Origin: CAYMEK01 sp964389305
GTDB lineage: Bacteria > Spirochaetota > Spirochaetia > SZUA-6 > DRHE01
Reading direction: 5' to 3'
NCBI GenBank assembly: GCA_964389305.1
Contig: CAYMEK010000051.1
Coordinates: forward strand, 1-33,087
DNA length: 33,087 bases
In this document: piece by piece, positions 14,887 through 22,931 of the stretch
How positions within the stretch are numbered: position 1 is the first letter of the stretch
How the letters are laid out: every line of letters starts with the position of its first letter
Notes under the pieces: generated by a model
Seen by the model: the letters and a program-made list of their open reading frames with translations, nothing else
The model's database searches: none
What the model was told of the DNA's origin: nothing
Position numbers and translations under genes: made by a program

Positions 14887-16083
14887 CTGAAGCTTTTCAG
14901 TAGTATTCAGGAAGCCACGTTCCTGGAACGGCCGAACCGCTTCCTCGTTCTCGCCGATCTCGGCGGCAGATCCGTGCAAGCCTACTGCCCCAACCCAGGC
15001 AGGCTGATGGAGATCCTCGTCGCGGGCCGGAAGGTCCTGCTCGAGAGGCGGCCCGGGACTTCGCCAGAGCAGGCCGGGAGGACGCCCGGACCGAGCTGCG
15101 GCAGCCTTGATAGACTTCCCTACCTTCTGGCAGCCGCTCGATACAGGGATGAGGTGATCCCTCTTAACTCTATCCGGATCAATGACATTGCAGAGCAATT
15201 AATCCTTCCCGCCCTGTTCCCCAAACTCCTGTCCCTCAAGCGGGAAGTGCGGGTGGCAGACTCACGTCTGGATTTCCTCCTCGATCTATCTTCCGGCCGG
15301 CGATCTCGCCTCGGCTCCAAGAAGCTTTACCTCGAAGCCAAGGGGTGCACCCTGACCGAGGAAGGTACCGCCATGTTCCCCGACGCCCCCACCCTGCGCG
15401 GGCTGAAGCATCTGCAGGCGCTGGAAACCCTGGCTGACCAGGGGCGGGAGGCGGGAATCTTGTTCGTGCTGATGAATCCGCGGGCCAGGCGATTCGTTCC
15501 GAACCTGCACACCGATCCCGCCTTCGCCCGCAAGCTTATCAGCCTGCAAGACAGGATCTGGATGCGAGCAGTGGCCATTCGAACCGGGCTGGACGGGTGC
15601 GCGGCGGTCACGGATTTGGAAGTACCCCTGGATCTGACGGCCGCCGAAGCCGCCTTCGAAAACCGCGGCGCCTATCTACTGATCATCCTGCTCAGACGCT
15701 CCCGCCGGATCACTCCGGGATCTCTCGGGGACATGCTCCTACCTGCCGGCTTTTACGTCTACGTCGGATCGGCAATGGGCAACCTTGAGGCGAGGATAGC
15801 CCGGCATCGGCGCAGGAGGAAGATCCTGCGCTGGCATATCGACTATCTGCTCGCCGAGGTGGATTCCAGGGACGTCCGCAGCCTGGTAGTCCGAAGCCTG
15901 CGGCGCCTGGAGTGCTCCCTGGCCGAGGATCTGGCCCGCCTGGCCGACGGCTCGGTTGCCCGCTTCGGCTCTTCGGACTGCGCCTGTCCCTCCCACCTGT
16001 TTCGCTTTGCCTCCAACCCGCTTGAGAACCAGGGTTTCCTGGACTTGCTCCTGCACTACCGGCACATGGTCGCCATCCGCTAG
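14887..16083 (+). CDS. sfsA: SfsA nuclease-like domain fused to a GIY-YIG (DUF123) domain
   Basis: A two-domain protein of about 398 residues. The N-terminal ~235 residues are SfsA: RFLVLADL, AYCPNPGR, the nuclease core DFLLDL and LYLEAKGCTL (E-x-K), then the hallmark FPDAPTLRGLKHL. The C-terminal ~150 residues are a DUF123-type GIY-YIG domain: AYLLIILL, GFYVYVGSAMGNLEARIARH, WHIDYLL, and the cysteine-bearing FGSSDCACPSHLF. Both halves belong to nuclease folds, so a nucleic-acid role is likely; the link to sugar use is only historical. No ATG, GTG or TTG lies near the expected N-terminus, and the first plausible codon is CTG at 14887, 11 bases after kdgK. The nearest downstream ATG (about 15007) would cut away conserved residues. 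Translation coupled to kdgK is probable. Confidence 0.85.
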   Translation: MKLFSSIQEATFLERPNRFLVLADLGGRSVQAYCPNPGRLMEILVAGRKVLLERRPGTSPEQAGRTPGPSCGSLDRLPYLLAAARYRDEVIPLNSIRINDIAEQLILPALFPKLLSLKREVRVADSRLDFLLDLSSGRRSRLGSKKLYLEAKGCTLTEEGTAMFPDAPTLRGLKHLQALETLADQGREAGILFVLMNPRARRFVPNLHTDPAFARKLISLQDRIWMRAVAIRTGLDGCAAVTDLEVPLDLTAAEAAFENRGAYLLIILLRRSRRITPGSLGDMLLPAGFYVYVGSAMGNLEARIARHRRRRKILRWHIDYLLAEVDSRDVRSLVVRSLRRLECSLAEDLARLADGSVARFGSSDCACPSHLFRFASNPLENQGFLDLLLHYRHMVAIR

Positions 16084-16100
16084 AGCCGGAGGCGCCTCTG

Positions 16101-16142
16101 CCGGAAGCGGCCACGGCCCGTTCGGGCTGCCTCCCCTTCCGG
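16101..16142. terminator. structured gap between two convergent genes, possible bidirectional terminator
   Basis: CCGGAAG (16101-16107) pairs with CTTCCGG (16136-16142) and encloses a second pair GCCCG (16116-16120) and CGGGC (16123-16127). The element lies between sfsA and the rpiB-like gene, which converge. No clear T-tract is present, so termination is a guess from position and stability. Confidence 0.3.
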
Positions 16143-16185
16143 TCGCCCTCCCCCCTGCCTGCAGCCCTCTCCGAAGCGCCGGCTC

Positions 16186-16632
16186 CTATCTGCGGTGCTC
16201 CAGATCGTAATCCGCAATACGCCGGACCTTGGGCTCGGAGCGACCTCCCGGATCATACTCGGATCGCAGCCAAACCGAGACTAGGGTCCTGGCCAGCTCC
16301 GGTCCAATCACCTGGGAACCCAGAGTCATGATGTTGGCATTGTTGCTCTTGCGGGCGCGTTCGGCCGAATAGCTGTCCGAGCACAGCGCGGCGTAGGCGC
16401 CGGGAACCTTGTTGGCGGCGATGCTCATACCGATGCCGGTCCCGCATAGAAGGATTCCCCGTTCATGCTCCTCCCGGGCTACCGCCTCCGCCACTTTGAA
16501 GGCGACATTGGCATATACCGGGTCATCGCTGCCGTAATCCTGCCACTCGTAGCCCAGATCCTCCAGCTGTTTCTTGACCACTTCTTTCATCGCCGACGCG
16601 TTGGGATCGCAGCCAATGGCAATTTTTTTCAT
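16186..16632 (-). CDS. RpiB/LacAB-family sugar-phosphate isomerase
   Basis: A 148-residue aldose-ketose isomerase of the ribose-5-phosphate isomerase B family, with IAIGCDPNA at the N-terminus (GCDH/GSDH in true RpiB), GILLCGTGIGMSIAANK with the catalytic cysteine region, and SNNANIMTLGSQVIGPELA. The GCDPNA variant is seen in relatives that act on other sugars, such as tetrulose 4-phosphates. The family also includes DhuI, which does the KduI reaction in streptococci, though the sequence here is not DhuI-like in length. It follows the cupin gene after 14 bases with a ribosome site, so the two are one operon and should act in one pathway. True RpiB activity is less likely because of the motif. 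Confidence 0.85.
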   Translation of the reverse strand: MKKIAIGCDPNASAMKEVVKKQLEDLGYEWQDYGSDDPVYANVAFKVAEAVAREEHERGILLCGTGIGMSIAANKVPGAYAALCSDSYSAERARKSNNANIMTLGSQVIGPELARTLVSVWLRSEYDPGGRSEPKVRRIADYDLEHRR

Positions 16633-16646
16633 GGAGGATTCCTCTT

Positions 16647-17000
16647 TCAGTTGTCCGCGTACTCGGGCCGCATGGGCACGAAGAACTCCATTACCTCGCT
16701 GTCCTCCAAGATTTGCGCTCCGTGCTGTTCCCAGGAATCGAACACGTAGCTGCAGCCCGGCTCGGCTACGAAACTCTTTCCCTCTTTGAGGAGGAAGCGG
16801 AGCCTGCCCCGAATCACGTACCCGTGCTGCACGGCGCCGTGGTTGTGCAGCGGGACCTCCGAGCCTTTGTTCATCCGGAAATGGCAGAGCATGCTCTGCG
16901 AATTGAAGGACAGGGTAGTGCGGAAGATCCCTTTAGGGTTTTCCACCGCCTTCAGCCTGTCGAGCTGCGCCCGCTGGCGCATATCGTTTTTGTCGTTCAT
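16647..17000 (-). CDS. second KdgF-like cupin, paired with the RpiB-like isomerase
   Basis: A 117-residue cupin. H52, H54 and Q58 (PLHNHGAVQHG) and H93 (SWEQHG) form the same H-x-H-x3-Q plus distal histidine set as the KdgF-like protein at 1462-1833, and both end in an FVP-x-R segment. It is therefore a paralogue that probably opens or tautomerises a related cyclic sugar acid. It is the first gene of a two-gene unit with the isomerase. The ATG has no Shine-Dalgarno, but TATACT lies nine bases upstream on the minus strand (17010-17015), so a leaderless message is possible. The actual substrate is unknown. Confidence 0.8.
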   Translation of the reverse strand: MNDKNDMRQRAQLDRLKAVENPKGIFRTTLSFNSQSMLCHFRMNKGSEVPLHNHGAVQHGYVIRGRLRFLLKEGKSFVAEPGCSYVFDSWEQHGAQILEDSEVMEFFVPMRPEYADN

Positions 17001-17054
17001 TGCTCAAGGAGTATAGCGAAGAGGACCGAGTAAGGCTACAGGCAGGCGTTTACC

Positions 17055-17522
17055 CTATCGTAAAATGGAGAACCGGCAGAAGGTCGGTTTCACCAGCCGT
17101 TCGAAATCCCGGTACGAAAGCTGGATCAGCTCAGTATGGGAACAGGCGTTGAAGGCGATTTCCTCGTCCTTTTTAAGAGACTCGTCGGCGTATACAGGTA
17201 AATCGTAGATGTTACCGAATGGGGGCATGGCCCCGGTCTCGCAGCCCGGAAAAAGCTGGGCGAACTCCTCTTCCCTGGCCAGCTCTACCGAGGAAACCCG
17301 GCAGCAGGCCTTCAGCCTGGCGAAGTCCACCTGGTACTTGGCCGGCAAAACGGCCAGGGCGATCTTGCCGTCCAGCTTGACCACCACGGTCTTGGCCATG
17401 TTCCTGCCCTTGACGTGGGCGGATGCGGCGATCTCCTGGGCGGTGTAGGTGGTGGAGTGACGAATGGATACGTATTTCACCTTGTTCTTGTCGAGAAACT
17501 CCTTCAACTCAGTAACAGGCAT
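17055..17522 (-). CDS. YbaK/ProX-type aminoacyl-tRNA deacylase-like protein
   Basis: A 155-residue stand-alone editing domain that would hydrolyse mischarged aminoacyl-tRNA in the cytoplasm. Visible family features are the N-terminal helix ELKEFLDKNKVKYVSI, the conserved lysine region GRNMAKTVVVKLDGK, and the GAMPPFGN loop near residue 105, followed by VYADESL. The start at 17522 is set by AAGGAGGAG six to seven bases upstream. The frame remains open further upstream, but that part is low-quality sequence without family resemblance and would overlap the opposite gene. It cannot be told from sequence whether it edits Ala/Cys-tRNAPro or another tRNA. Confidence 0.87.
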   Translation of the reverse strand: MPVTELKEFLDKNKVKYVSIRHSTTYTAQEIAASAHVKGRNMAKTVVVKLDGKIALAVLPAKYQVDFARLKACCRVSSVELAREEEFAQLFPGCETGAMPPFGNIYDLPVYADESLKKDEEIAFNACSHTELIQLSYRDFERLVKPTFCRFSILR

Positions 17523-17732
17523 CTTGCTCCTCCTTCTTCTTTTAATGATATAGAATTCCACTGCCGAACGCAAATATCGACTACTTGGGCGCTCAATGCC
17601 TCCACTACCCGTTCCCTGCCCAGCTAGATCGTCGGGTGGTGAAAGCCAAACGCATCGACAGGCGGCCGATTGCGGTGTACAGTCGGAAGGTGAGGGAGAG
17701 GAGAAAAAAGGTGACCCGAAACGGAGGTGTCG

Positions 17733-18197
17733 ATGGACTCGAAGACTTTGAAGGCGAGATACGTCCATACCAACCTGGTGGCTCGCGACTGGCGGGCGCT
17801 GAGCGAGTTCTACCAACAGGTTTTCGGCTGTGTGCCGGTGCCGCCGAAGCGGGAGCTGCAGGGGCAGTGGCTGGAAAAGGGTAGCGGAGTTCCCGGAGCC
17901 CGGCTGCAGGGCATGCACCTGCGTCTTCCCGGCCACGGCCCGCACGGTCCCACCCTGGAGATCTTCCAGTACGGCGAGAGCGTTCCCGGCGGACTACCGG
18001 CGGCCAACCGTACCGGTCTCGGGCACCTGGCCTTCGAAGTGGATCAGGTCGAACAGGCGCTGCGGGCCCTGCTGGCGGCGGGAGGCTCGAAACTGGGCGA
18101 GATCGTGAGCGCCGAGGTGTCCGGAGCGGGCACCATCACCTGGACCTACGCGCGGGACCCGGAGGGCAACATCATCGAGTTGCAGAGCTGGGCATGA
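17733..18197 (+). CDS. VOC-family (glyoxalase/bleomycin resistance/dioxygenase) protein
   Basis: A 154-residue vicinal-oxygen-chelate protein with two beta-alpha-beta-beta-beta units. The N-terminal unit is YVHTNLVARDWRALSEFYQQVFG, the second is GLGHLAFEVDQVEQALRALLAAGG, and the C-terminal strand is YARDPEGNIIELQSW. Candidate metal ligands are H12, the histidine in GLGHLAF and the glutamate in NIIELQ. ATG 17733 is preferred to GTG 17727, which overlaps the ribosome site GGAGG (17723-17727). It is transcribed with the downstream nuclease gene (26-base gap). The substrate is not predictable; lactoylglutathione lyase is only one option. Confidence 0.87.
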   Translation: MDSKTLKARYVHTNLVARDWRALSEFYQQVFGCVPVPPKRELQGQWLEKGSGVPGARLQGMHLRLPGHGPHGPTLEIFQYGESVPGGLPAANRTGLGHLAFEVDQVEQALRALLAAGGSKLGEIVSAEVSGAGTITWTYARDPEGNIIELQSWA

Positions 18198-18223
18198 AGA
18201 ATCGCCGAACCGGACCGTAGCGG

Positions 18224-18979
18224 ATGAAGCTAATCTCCTGGAACGTCAACGGACTGCGGGCGGTGCTAAGAAAACAAGGCTTCGCCTTTCTCGAAGCAGA
18301 ACGGCCGGAGATCCTCTGCCTGCAGGAGGTACGCGCTGCCCCCGAACAGGTCGGACCGTTCCTGCCTGAGTTTCCCTACCAGTACTGGAACCCAGCCCGC
18401 AAATCAGGTTACTCCGGAACCGCCTGCTTCAGCAGAATCGAGCCGTTGGAGGTGCGCTACGGGATGCGCAGGGAGAAGCATGACGGTGAAGGCAGGCTGA
18501 TCACCCTGACCTTCCGGGATTTCCACCTGGTCAACGTGTATACCCCCAACGCCCGCCGCGGGCTTCTACGCCTGACTTACCGCCTGCAATGGGACCGGGA
18601 TTTTCGTACCTTCCTGCTGGAGCTGGATCGCAGCAATCCCGTTGTATTCTGCGGAGACCTGAACGTTGCCCACCAGGAGATCGACCTGGCTCATCCGGAG
18701 TCCAACAGGCAAAATGCCGGATTCACCGACGAGGAACGTCTGGGGTTCAGCGAGCACTTGGCGGCAGGATTCGTAGACACTTTCAGGGAGCTATGCAAGG
18801 AGGGTGGACACTACACCTGGTGGAGCCTGCCCACCCGAGCCAGAGAGAGAAATATCGGCTGGCGTATCGACTACTTCTGCATCGCCGAGCGCCTGCTGAC
18901 TGCTCTTCAGGAGGCTTTTATCCTTCCCCAAATCATGGGCTCGGACCACTGCCCGGTGGGAATAACCCTTACCATGTAA
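18224..18979 (+). CDS. xth: exodeoxyribonuclease III (AP endonuclease)
   Basis: A 251-residue Mg2+-dependent nuclease of the ExoIII/APE1 family for base-excision repair: it cuts abasic sites and trims 3' ends. All active-site motifs are present: SWNVNGLRA (N7), LCLQEV (glutamate), GYSGTACF, NVYTPNA (tyrosine), GDLNVAHQEIDLAHP (aspartate and asparagine), NIGWRIDYF, and GSDHCPV at the end with the aspartate-histidine pair. The length is standard. The ATG has only a weak ribosome site and lies 26 bases after the VOC gene, so co-transcription is likely. It faces the histidine kinase gene, with 28 bases between the two stops. Confidence 0.96.
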   Translation: MKLISWNVNGLRAVLRKQGFAFLEAERPEILCLQEVRAAPEQVGPFLPEFPYQYWNPARKSGYSGTACFSRIEPLEVRYGMRREKHDGEGRLITLTFRDFHLVNVYTPNARRGLLRLTYRLQWDRDFRTFLLELDRSNPVVFCGDLNVAHQEIDLAHPESNRQNAGFTDEERLGFSEHLAAGFVDTFRELCKEGGHYTWWSLPTRARERNIGWRIDYFCIAERLLTALQEAFILPQIMGSDHCPVGITLTM

Positions 18980-18987
18980 GCCCTAAG

Positions 18988-19004
18988 CCGGTATGCTGGA
19001 CCGG
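18988..19004. terminator. small inverted repeat between convergent genes
   Basis: CCGGT (18988-18992) and ACCGG (19000-19004) with a seven-base loop in the 28-base gap between the exonuclease and histidine kinase stops. The stem is short and has no T-tract, so it is only a weak bidirectional terminator candidate. Confidence 0.25.
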
Positions 19005-19007
19005 GGT

Positions 19008-21779
19008 TCAGACGGCGTTGCCCTCGCCCCGCTCCAGGCACGGCAGGACGGCCTTTTTAAAGCGTTCGGATTCGCTTTGCAGGCGCCGCAGAGCCCTCCC
19101 GGCCTTTCCCGCTTCCCCTGCTCCGGCGGCTTCTTCCAGGCTGCGGGCAGCCTCTCCCAAGGAACGAGCCTCCAGATTCCAGGCGCCGCCCTTGATTGCG
19201 TGAGCCTCCCGGCTGATCCACTCCATATCCCCGTTGTCAAAGGCTTCTATCATTGCCGACAGCCTGTCCTCGAGCTTCTCGAGGAACGAGCCCAGCACTC
19301 CGCGTACAACCTCCTCACGGCCCATGAAGGCGGCCACGGCTTTGCTGAAGTCGAAAGCGCCGACTGCCGGGGCCTCGGCCAGGTTTTCCGATCCGCTGCT
19401 CTGGTAGCCGGAGGTCGGCCGTAGCCATCTGGTCAACACGGCGAGGACATCCTTTTTCTTGAATGGTTTGGTAAGGCAACCGTTCATACCTGCTGCCAAT
19501 GCCCTCTTCTGCTCCTCCTTCAGCGCGCTGGCCGTTACGGCCACGATAGGAGTACGAACTCCCATCTTGCGAAGCTGTCGCGTTGCGTCGTAGCCGTTTA
19601 GATTGGGCATCTGGATATCCATAAAAATGAGATCGAAGGTGGCTTCCCGGACAGCCTCCAAGGCCTTCAGACCGTCCTCGGCGATGAGTACCTGGAAGCC
19701 CATCCTCTCCAATATTGCTTTGAACAACTGCTGGTTGACCTCGTGGTCTTCTACGACCAGAATGCTGCCTGCCGCTGCTTCGGCTGCGGCAGGCTGCACT
19801 TCCACCTCCTCCACAGTCTCTTCAGCCGCCTCCAACTCCGCCAGCTCTATCTCGAAATCGCTGGCGAAGACCCGGAAGATCTCGGCTAGAAGCTGCCCTT
19901 TTTTCACCGGCTTGCTCAGGTAACCGTCGAACCACCTGAGCAGCTTCATCTTGGCTTCTCCGCTGCCCATCCCCTGGGGCGTCATCAGGATCAGTTTGGT
20001 ATCGCTACGCCGGTCGGCGTGTATCTCGCTGGCTACGTGCCAGCCGTCGATACCCGGCAGGCGCAGGTCTACCAGAGCGAAGGCGTACGGATTCCCGGCA
20101 GCACCACGCTCTCGCAGCTTCTCCAGCCCCTGTTCCCCGTTGGCGGCCTCCTCCACTGCGCAGCCCCACGCCTCAAGGTACCCCTTTAGTACGCCGCGGG
20201 CCGAGGCATTGTCGTCGATCAGGAGGATAGTCAGGTCATCGTAAAAGTCTCCCGGCACATCCCGGAACAGATTCTCCTTGGCCTGTCTCCTCAGCACCGC
20301 CGTGAACCAGAAAGTGGAGCCGACTCCTTGCTCGCTGTCCACACCGATCGATCCGCCCATCATCTCGGCCAGACTCTTGGAGATAGACAAGCCCAGTCCG
20401 GTGCCCCCGTACTTGCGGGTAGTGGAAGAGTCGGCCTGGGAGAAAGACAGAAACAGCCCGGGCAGCTTTTCTCCGCTTATTCCTATTCCGGTATCCCTGA
20501 CGGTGAACTTCAACGTGCTCCGCGATGCGCTGCGTCTGGTCTCGGTTACCGATATGTGTATCTCCCCCTGCTGGGTGAACTTTACCGCATTGTTGAACAG
20601 ATTGACCACAATCTGGCGCAGTCTGGCCGGATCTCCCCGCAGGCGGTGGGGGACATCCGAGGCCATCTCCAAGATCACCTCAAGATTCTTTTTATGGGCT
20701 TCGAGAATCACCAGATCGACCGCGCTCTCCAGCAACTCGTACAGATCAAAATCAATTTGCTCTAGGTTCAGCTTACCTGCTTCGATTTTCGAATAGTCGA
20801 GGATGTCGCTAACCAGGTTGAGTAGCACATCTGCGGAGAAGCTTATCTGCCGGGCGTATTCGACCTGCTCCATATCCAGATGTGTCTCCAGAAGAAGCTC
20901 GGTCATCCCGGTGATGGTGTGGATCGGGGTCCGTATTTCGTGGCTCATATTGGCCAGGAACTCAGTCTTGGTCTTCGCCATGGCTTCAGCAAGCTCTTTG
21001 GCCTTCTGCAGATCCACCTCGCTTTTCTTCCAGTTACTGACATCCTTGACCAGTCCGAAGATGAGCCGCGCACTGCCCTTCTTTTCCTTCAAATAGGAAA
21101 GCGTCACCCGCCACCAGGCTATCTCGCCGTTCTTGCGGTAAAACCGGTTCTCGGTTTCGAAAAACCCTATCCTGCCCTCCTGAAGCGCGGCCAGCCTCTC
21201 AATGTAGTCAAGTGAATCGTCGGGGTGGATGAACATCGACAGAGGCTGGTTCAGAAGCTCCGCGGCCGAACACCCCAGCATGTTTTGCAGCGCTCTGTTC
21301 ACCCGCACCAGCCGTCCCCCTGGATCCATCACCACCATGCCGACCGGGGAGCGGATAAAAAAAGAGCGAAAGGGGTTGTCGTAGTCTTTCAGCCTCTCCA
21401 CCTCCCCGGAGAGGGCAGTCACCGCCTTGGCGGTCTGTTGGAGTTGAACCGAATAACGGAGCACCCGGGTAAGCAGATCCTCCCTGACCAGGTCTTTCAG
21501 GATGAAATCCTGGACGCCGGCAGTGAGCGCCCGAGAACCCTGCTCGGCGTCGACCACCAGTGCCACTACCGGCAGGTCAGTCTTGTGCCTGAGGCTTCTA
21601 ACGGCCGCCTCTGTTGCCGGCTCGGACGTCGAGCTTAGATCGAGAACCACCGCGTCGATATCGATGTGAAACAGGAAGCGGATTGCCTCCTCTATGTCCT
21701 CGGCGAACAAAGGTTGTAGGGTATGATCTTCCTTGAGCTGGATGTCATTTTGGTCGACACCCACGAACAGGACCTGCAT
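19008..21779 (-). CDS. soluble hybrid sensor histidine kinase: receiver-PAS-HisKA-HATPase-receiver-receiver-HPt
   Basis: A 923-residue multi-step phosphorelay kinase without membrane helices, so it senses an intracellular signal. In order it has a receiver-like domain (1-115; D47, K95, but a poor acidic pair), a PAS domain (about 138-255), HisKA with H280 (FLANMSHEIRTP), and an ATPase domain (NLFNNAVKF, DTGIGI, YGGTGLGL). Then come receiver two (IDDN at 521-524, D571, K623), receiver three (VEDH at 676-679, D721, K771) and an HPt domain with H860 (HAIKGG). A ribosome site GAGGAG lies six bases before the ATG. No output regulator is next to it, so it is an orphan that would pass phosphate to an unlinked response regulator. 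Confidence 0.95.
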   Translation of the reverse strand: MQVLFVGVDQNDIQLKEDHTLQPLFAEDIEEAIRFLFHIDIDAVVLDLSSTSEPATEAAVRSLRHKTDLPVVALVVDAEQGSRALTAGVQDFILKDLVREDLLTRVLRYSVQLQQTAKAVTALSGEVERLKDYDNPFRSFFIRSPVGMVVMDPGGRLVRVNRALQNMLGCSAAELLNQPLSMFIHPDDSLDYIERLAALQEGRIGFFETENRFYRKNGEIAWWRVTLSYLKEKKGSARLIFGLVKDVSNWKKSEVDLQKAKELAEAMAKTKTEFLANMSHEIRTPIHTITGMTELLLETHLDMEQVEYARQISFSADVLLNLVSDILDYSKIEAGKLNLEQIDFDLYELLESAVDLVILEAHKKNLEVILEMASDVPHRLRGDPARLRQIVVNLFNNAVKFTQQGEIHISVTETRRSASRSTLKFTVRDTGIGISGEKLPGLFLSFSQADSSTTRKYGGTGLGLSISKSLAEMMGGSIGVDSEQGVGSTFWFTAVLRRQAKENLFRDVPGDFYDDLTILLIDDNASARGVLKGYLEAWGCAVEEAANGEQGLEKLRERGAAGNPYAFALVDLRLPGIDGWHVASEIHADRRSDTKLILMTPQGMGSGEAKMKLLRWFDGYLSKPVKKGQLLAEIFRVFASDFEIELAELEAAEETVEEVEVQPAAAEAAAGSILVVEDHEVNQQLFKAILERMGFQVLIAEDGLKALEAVREATFDLIFMDIQMPNLNGYDATRQLRKMGVRTPIVAVTASALKEEQKRALAAGMNGCLTKPFKKKDVLAVLTRWLRPTSGYQSSGSENLAEAPAVGAFDFSKAVAAFMGREEVVRGVLGSFLEKLEDRLSAMIEAFDNGDMEWISREAHAIKGGAWNLEARSLGEAARSLEEAAGAGEAGKAGRALRRLQSESERFKKAVLPCLERGEGNAV

Positions 21780-21809
21780 AGAGGCTCCTCTTCAACCGGC
21801 TCTCTCAGT

Positions 21810-21839
21810 ATCGTAATCTTTACCCACCGGCGCAGTCAA
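21810..21839 (-). promoter_or_regulatory. possible promoter of the histidine kinase gene
   Basis: On the minus strand, -35 TTGACT (21834-21839), 18-base spacer, -10 TACGAT (21810-21815). Confidence 0.4.
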
Positions 21840-21879
21840 GAATTAATATCTGATTGTGATAGCTAATAGAATTTCTCTA

Positions 21880-21909
21880 TTGCACTAACCGTGTTCTCCA
21901 TGGCACAAT
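21880..21909 (+). promoter_or_regulatory. promoter of the tatT gene, predicted leaderless
   Basis: -35 TTGCAC (21880-21885), 18-base spacer, -10 CACAAT (21904-21909). The -10 box ends six bases before the ATG at 21916, so transcription would start at or next to the A of the ATG. No Shine-Dalgarno is present. Confidence 0.45.
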
Positions 21910-21915
21910 CGGGCT

Positions 21916-22866
21916 ATGGGAATATCGCGAGGTTCTGTCCTGCTCGCCGTAGCGGCCGCGGTAGGGTTGTTTGCTTCTTGCTCCATCAACAAAATGGCAG
22001 TAAACGTGGTAGCTAAAACCATGTCTTCGGGAGACAGCACCGTATTCACCAGTGACGACGATCCGCAACTGGTCGCAGACGCCCTGCCCTTCGCTATGAA
22101 GCTGTATGAATCTTTGCTCGAACAGGCACCGAAGAACGAGGAGCTGCTGTTGAGCACCGGCAGTCTATTTGCCATGTACGCCAATGCGTTCATCCAAACC
22201 CCGGCCGGCATGCTTCCTGAAACCGACTACGAAAAGCAGCAACAGATGCTAAAACGTGCCAAGAATATGTATCTGCGGGGACGCGGGTACCTGCTCCGTG
22301 CCCTGGAGCTGCGCCATCCGGGCTTCGGCGAGCACCTCGCCAACAACCAGATGGAGGAGGCGCTGGCGTCGACCGAAAACGAAGACGTACCCTACCTGTT
22401 CTGGGCTTCCGCCTCCTGGCTGGGAGCCTTCTCCACCGAACCCTTCGACATGGAGCTGCTGCTCAATCTACCCAAGGCGCTGCGGATGATCGAACGAGCC
22501 CTGGAGCTGGACGAGTCATTCGGCAACGGGATGATTCACGACACCCTGATTTCCGTCTACGGCTCCCTGCCGGCCTCGATGGGCGGAAGCGAGGAAAGGG
22601 CGCGCTACCACTTCCAGAAGGCTGTGGAGGAATCGGCCGGCCTGTCCGCCTCCCCGTACCTGGGTCTGGCTACGACGGTATCCGTGGCCAATCAGGACGT
22701 CGAGGAGTTCCGCCTGCTGCTGGGTCAGGCTCTGGACATAGACGTGGAAGCCAGCCCGGAGAACCGGCTGCAGAACCTGCTGAGCCAGCAGCGAGCGCGC
22801 TGGCTGCTCGAGCACCAGGAGGATTTTTTCCTGCTGGACTCCGAGGACGAGTCGGCCGGGGAGTAG
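21916..22866 (+). CDS. tatT: TatT: tetratricopeptide-like lipoprotein of a TPAT TRAP transporter (Tp0956-like)
   Basis: A 316-residue periplasmic lipoprotein. A signal sequence ends in the lipobox LFASC, so C22 would be lipidated. The rest is all-helical with degenerate tetratricopeptide units (PKALRMIERALELDESFGNG, then EERARYHFQKAVEESAG). It matches the T component of tetratricopeptide-repeat-associated TRAP transporters first described in Treponema pallidum (Tp0956), whose trimer docks the binding protein and may feed it hydrophobic ligands. It is followed by tatP and the fused tatQM. The start is fixed by the signal peptide. A TATA-type -10 box very close upstream and no ribosome site suggest leaderless translation. 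Confidence 0.92.
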   Translation: MGISRGSVLLAVAAAVGLFASCSINKMAVNVVAKTMSSGDSTVFTSDDDPQLVADALPFAMKLYESLLEQAPKNEELLLSTGSLFAMYANAFIQTPAGMLPETDYEKQQQMLKRAKNMYLRGRGYLLRALELRHPGFGEHLANNQMEEALASTENEDVPYLFWASASWLGAFSTEPFDMELLLNLPKALRMIERALELDESFGNGMIHDTLISVYGSLPASMGGSEERARYHFQKAVEESAGLSASPYLGLATTVSVANQDVEEFRLLLGQALDIDVEASPENRLQNLLSQQRARWLLEHQEDFFLLDSEDESAGE

Positions 22867-22931
22867 CCGGTCGGAAAAGGACAGGAATAGGTATATCATA
22901 TTAGCGCATCGAGGAAAGGAGTTCCCTAGGG

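Noticed and set aside
17523..17945. Upstream extension of the YbaK-type gene
   Set aside because: A strong ribosome site marks 17522 as the start, and the extension overlaps the VOC gene on the other strand with no family similarity.
18988..19004. Rho-independent terminator between the exonuclease and kinase genes
   Set aside because: Only five base pairs and no T-tract; kept as a weak feature, not claimed as a true terminator.
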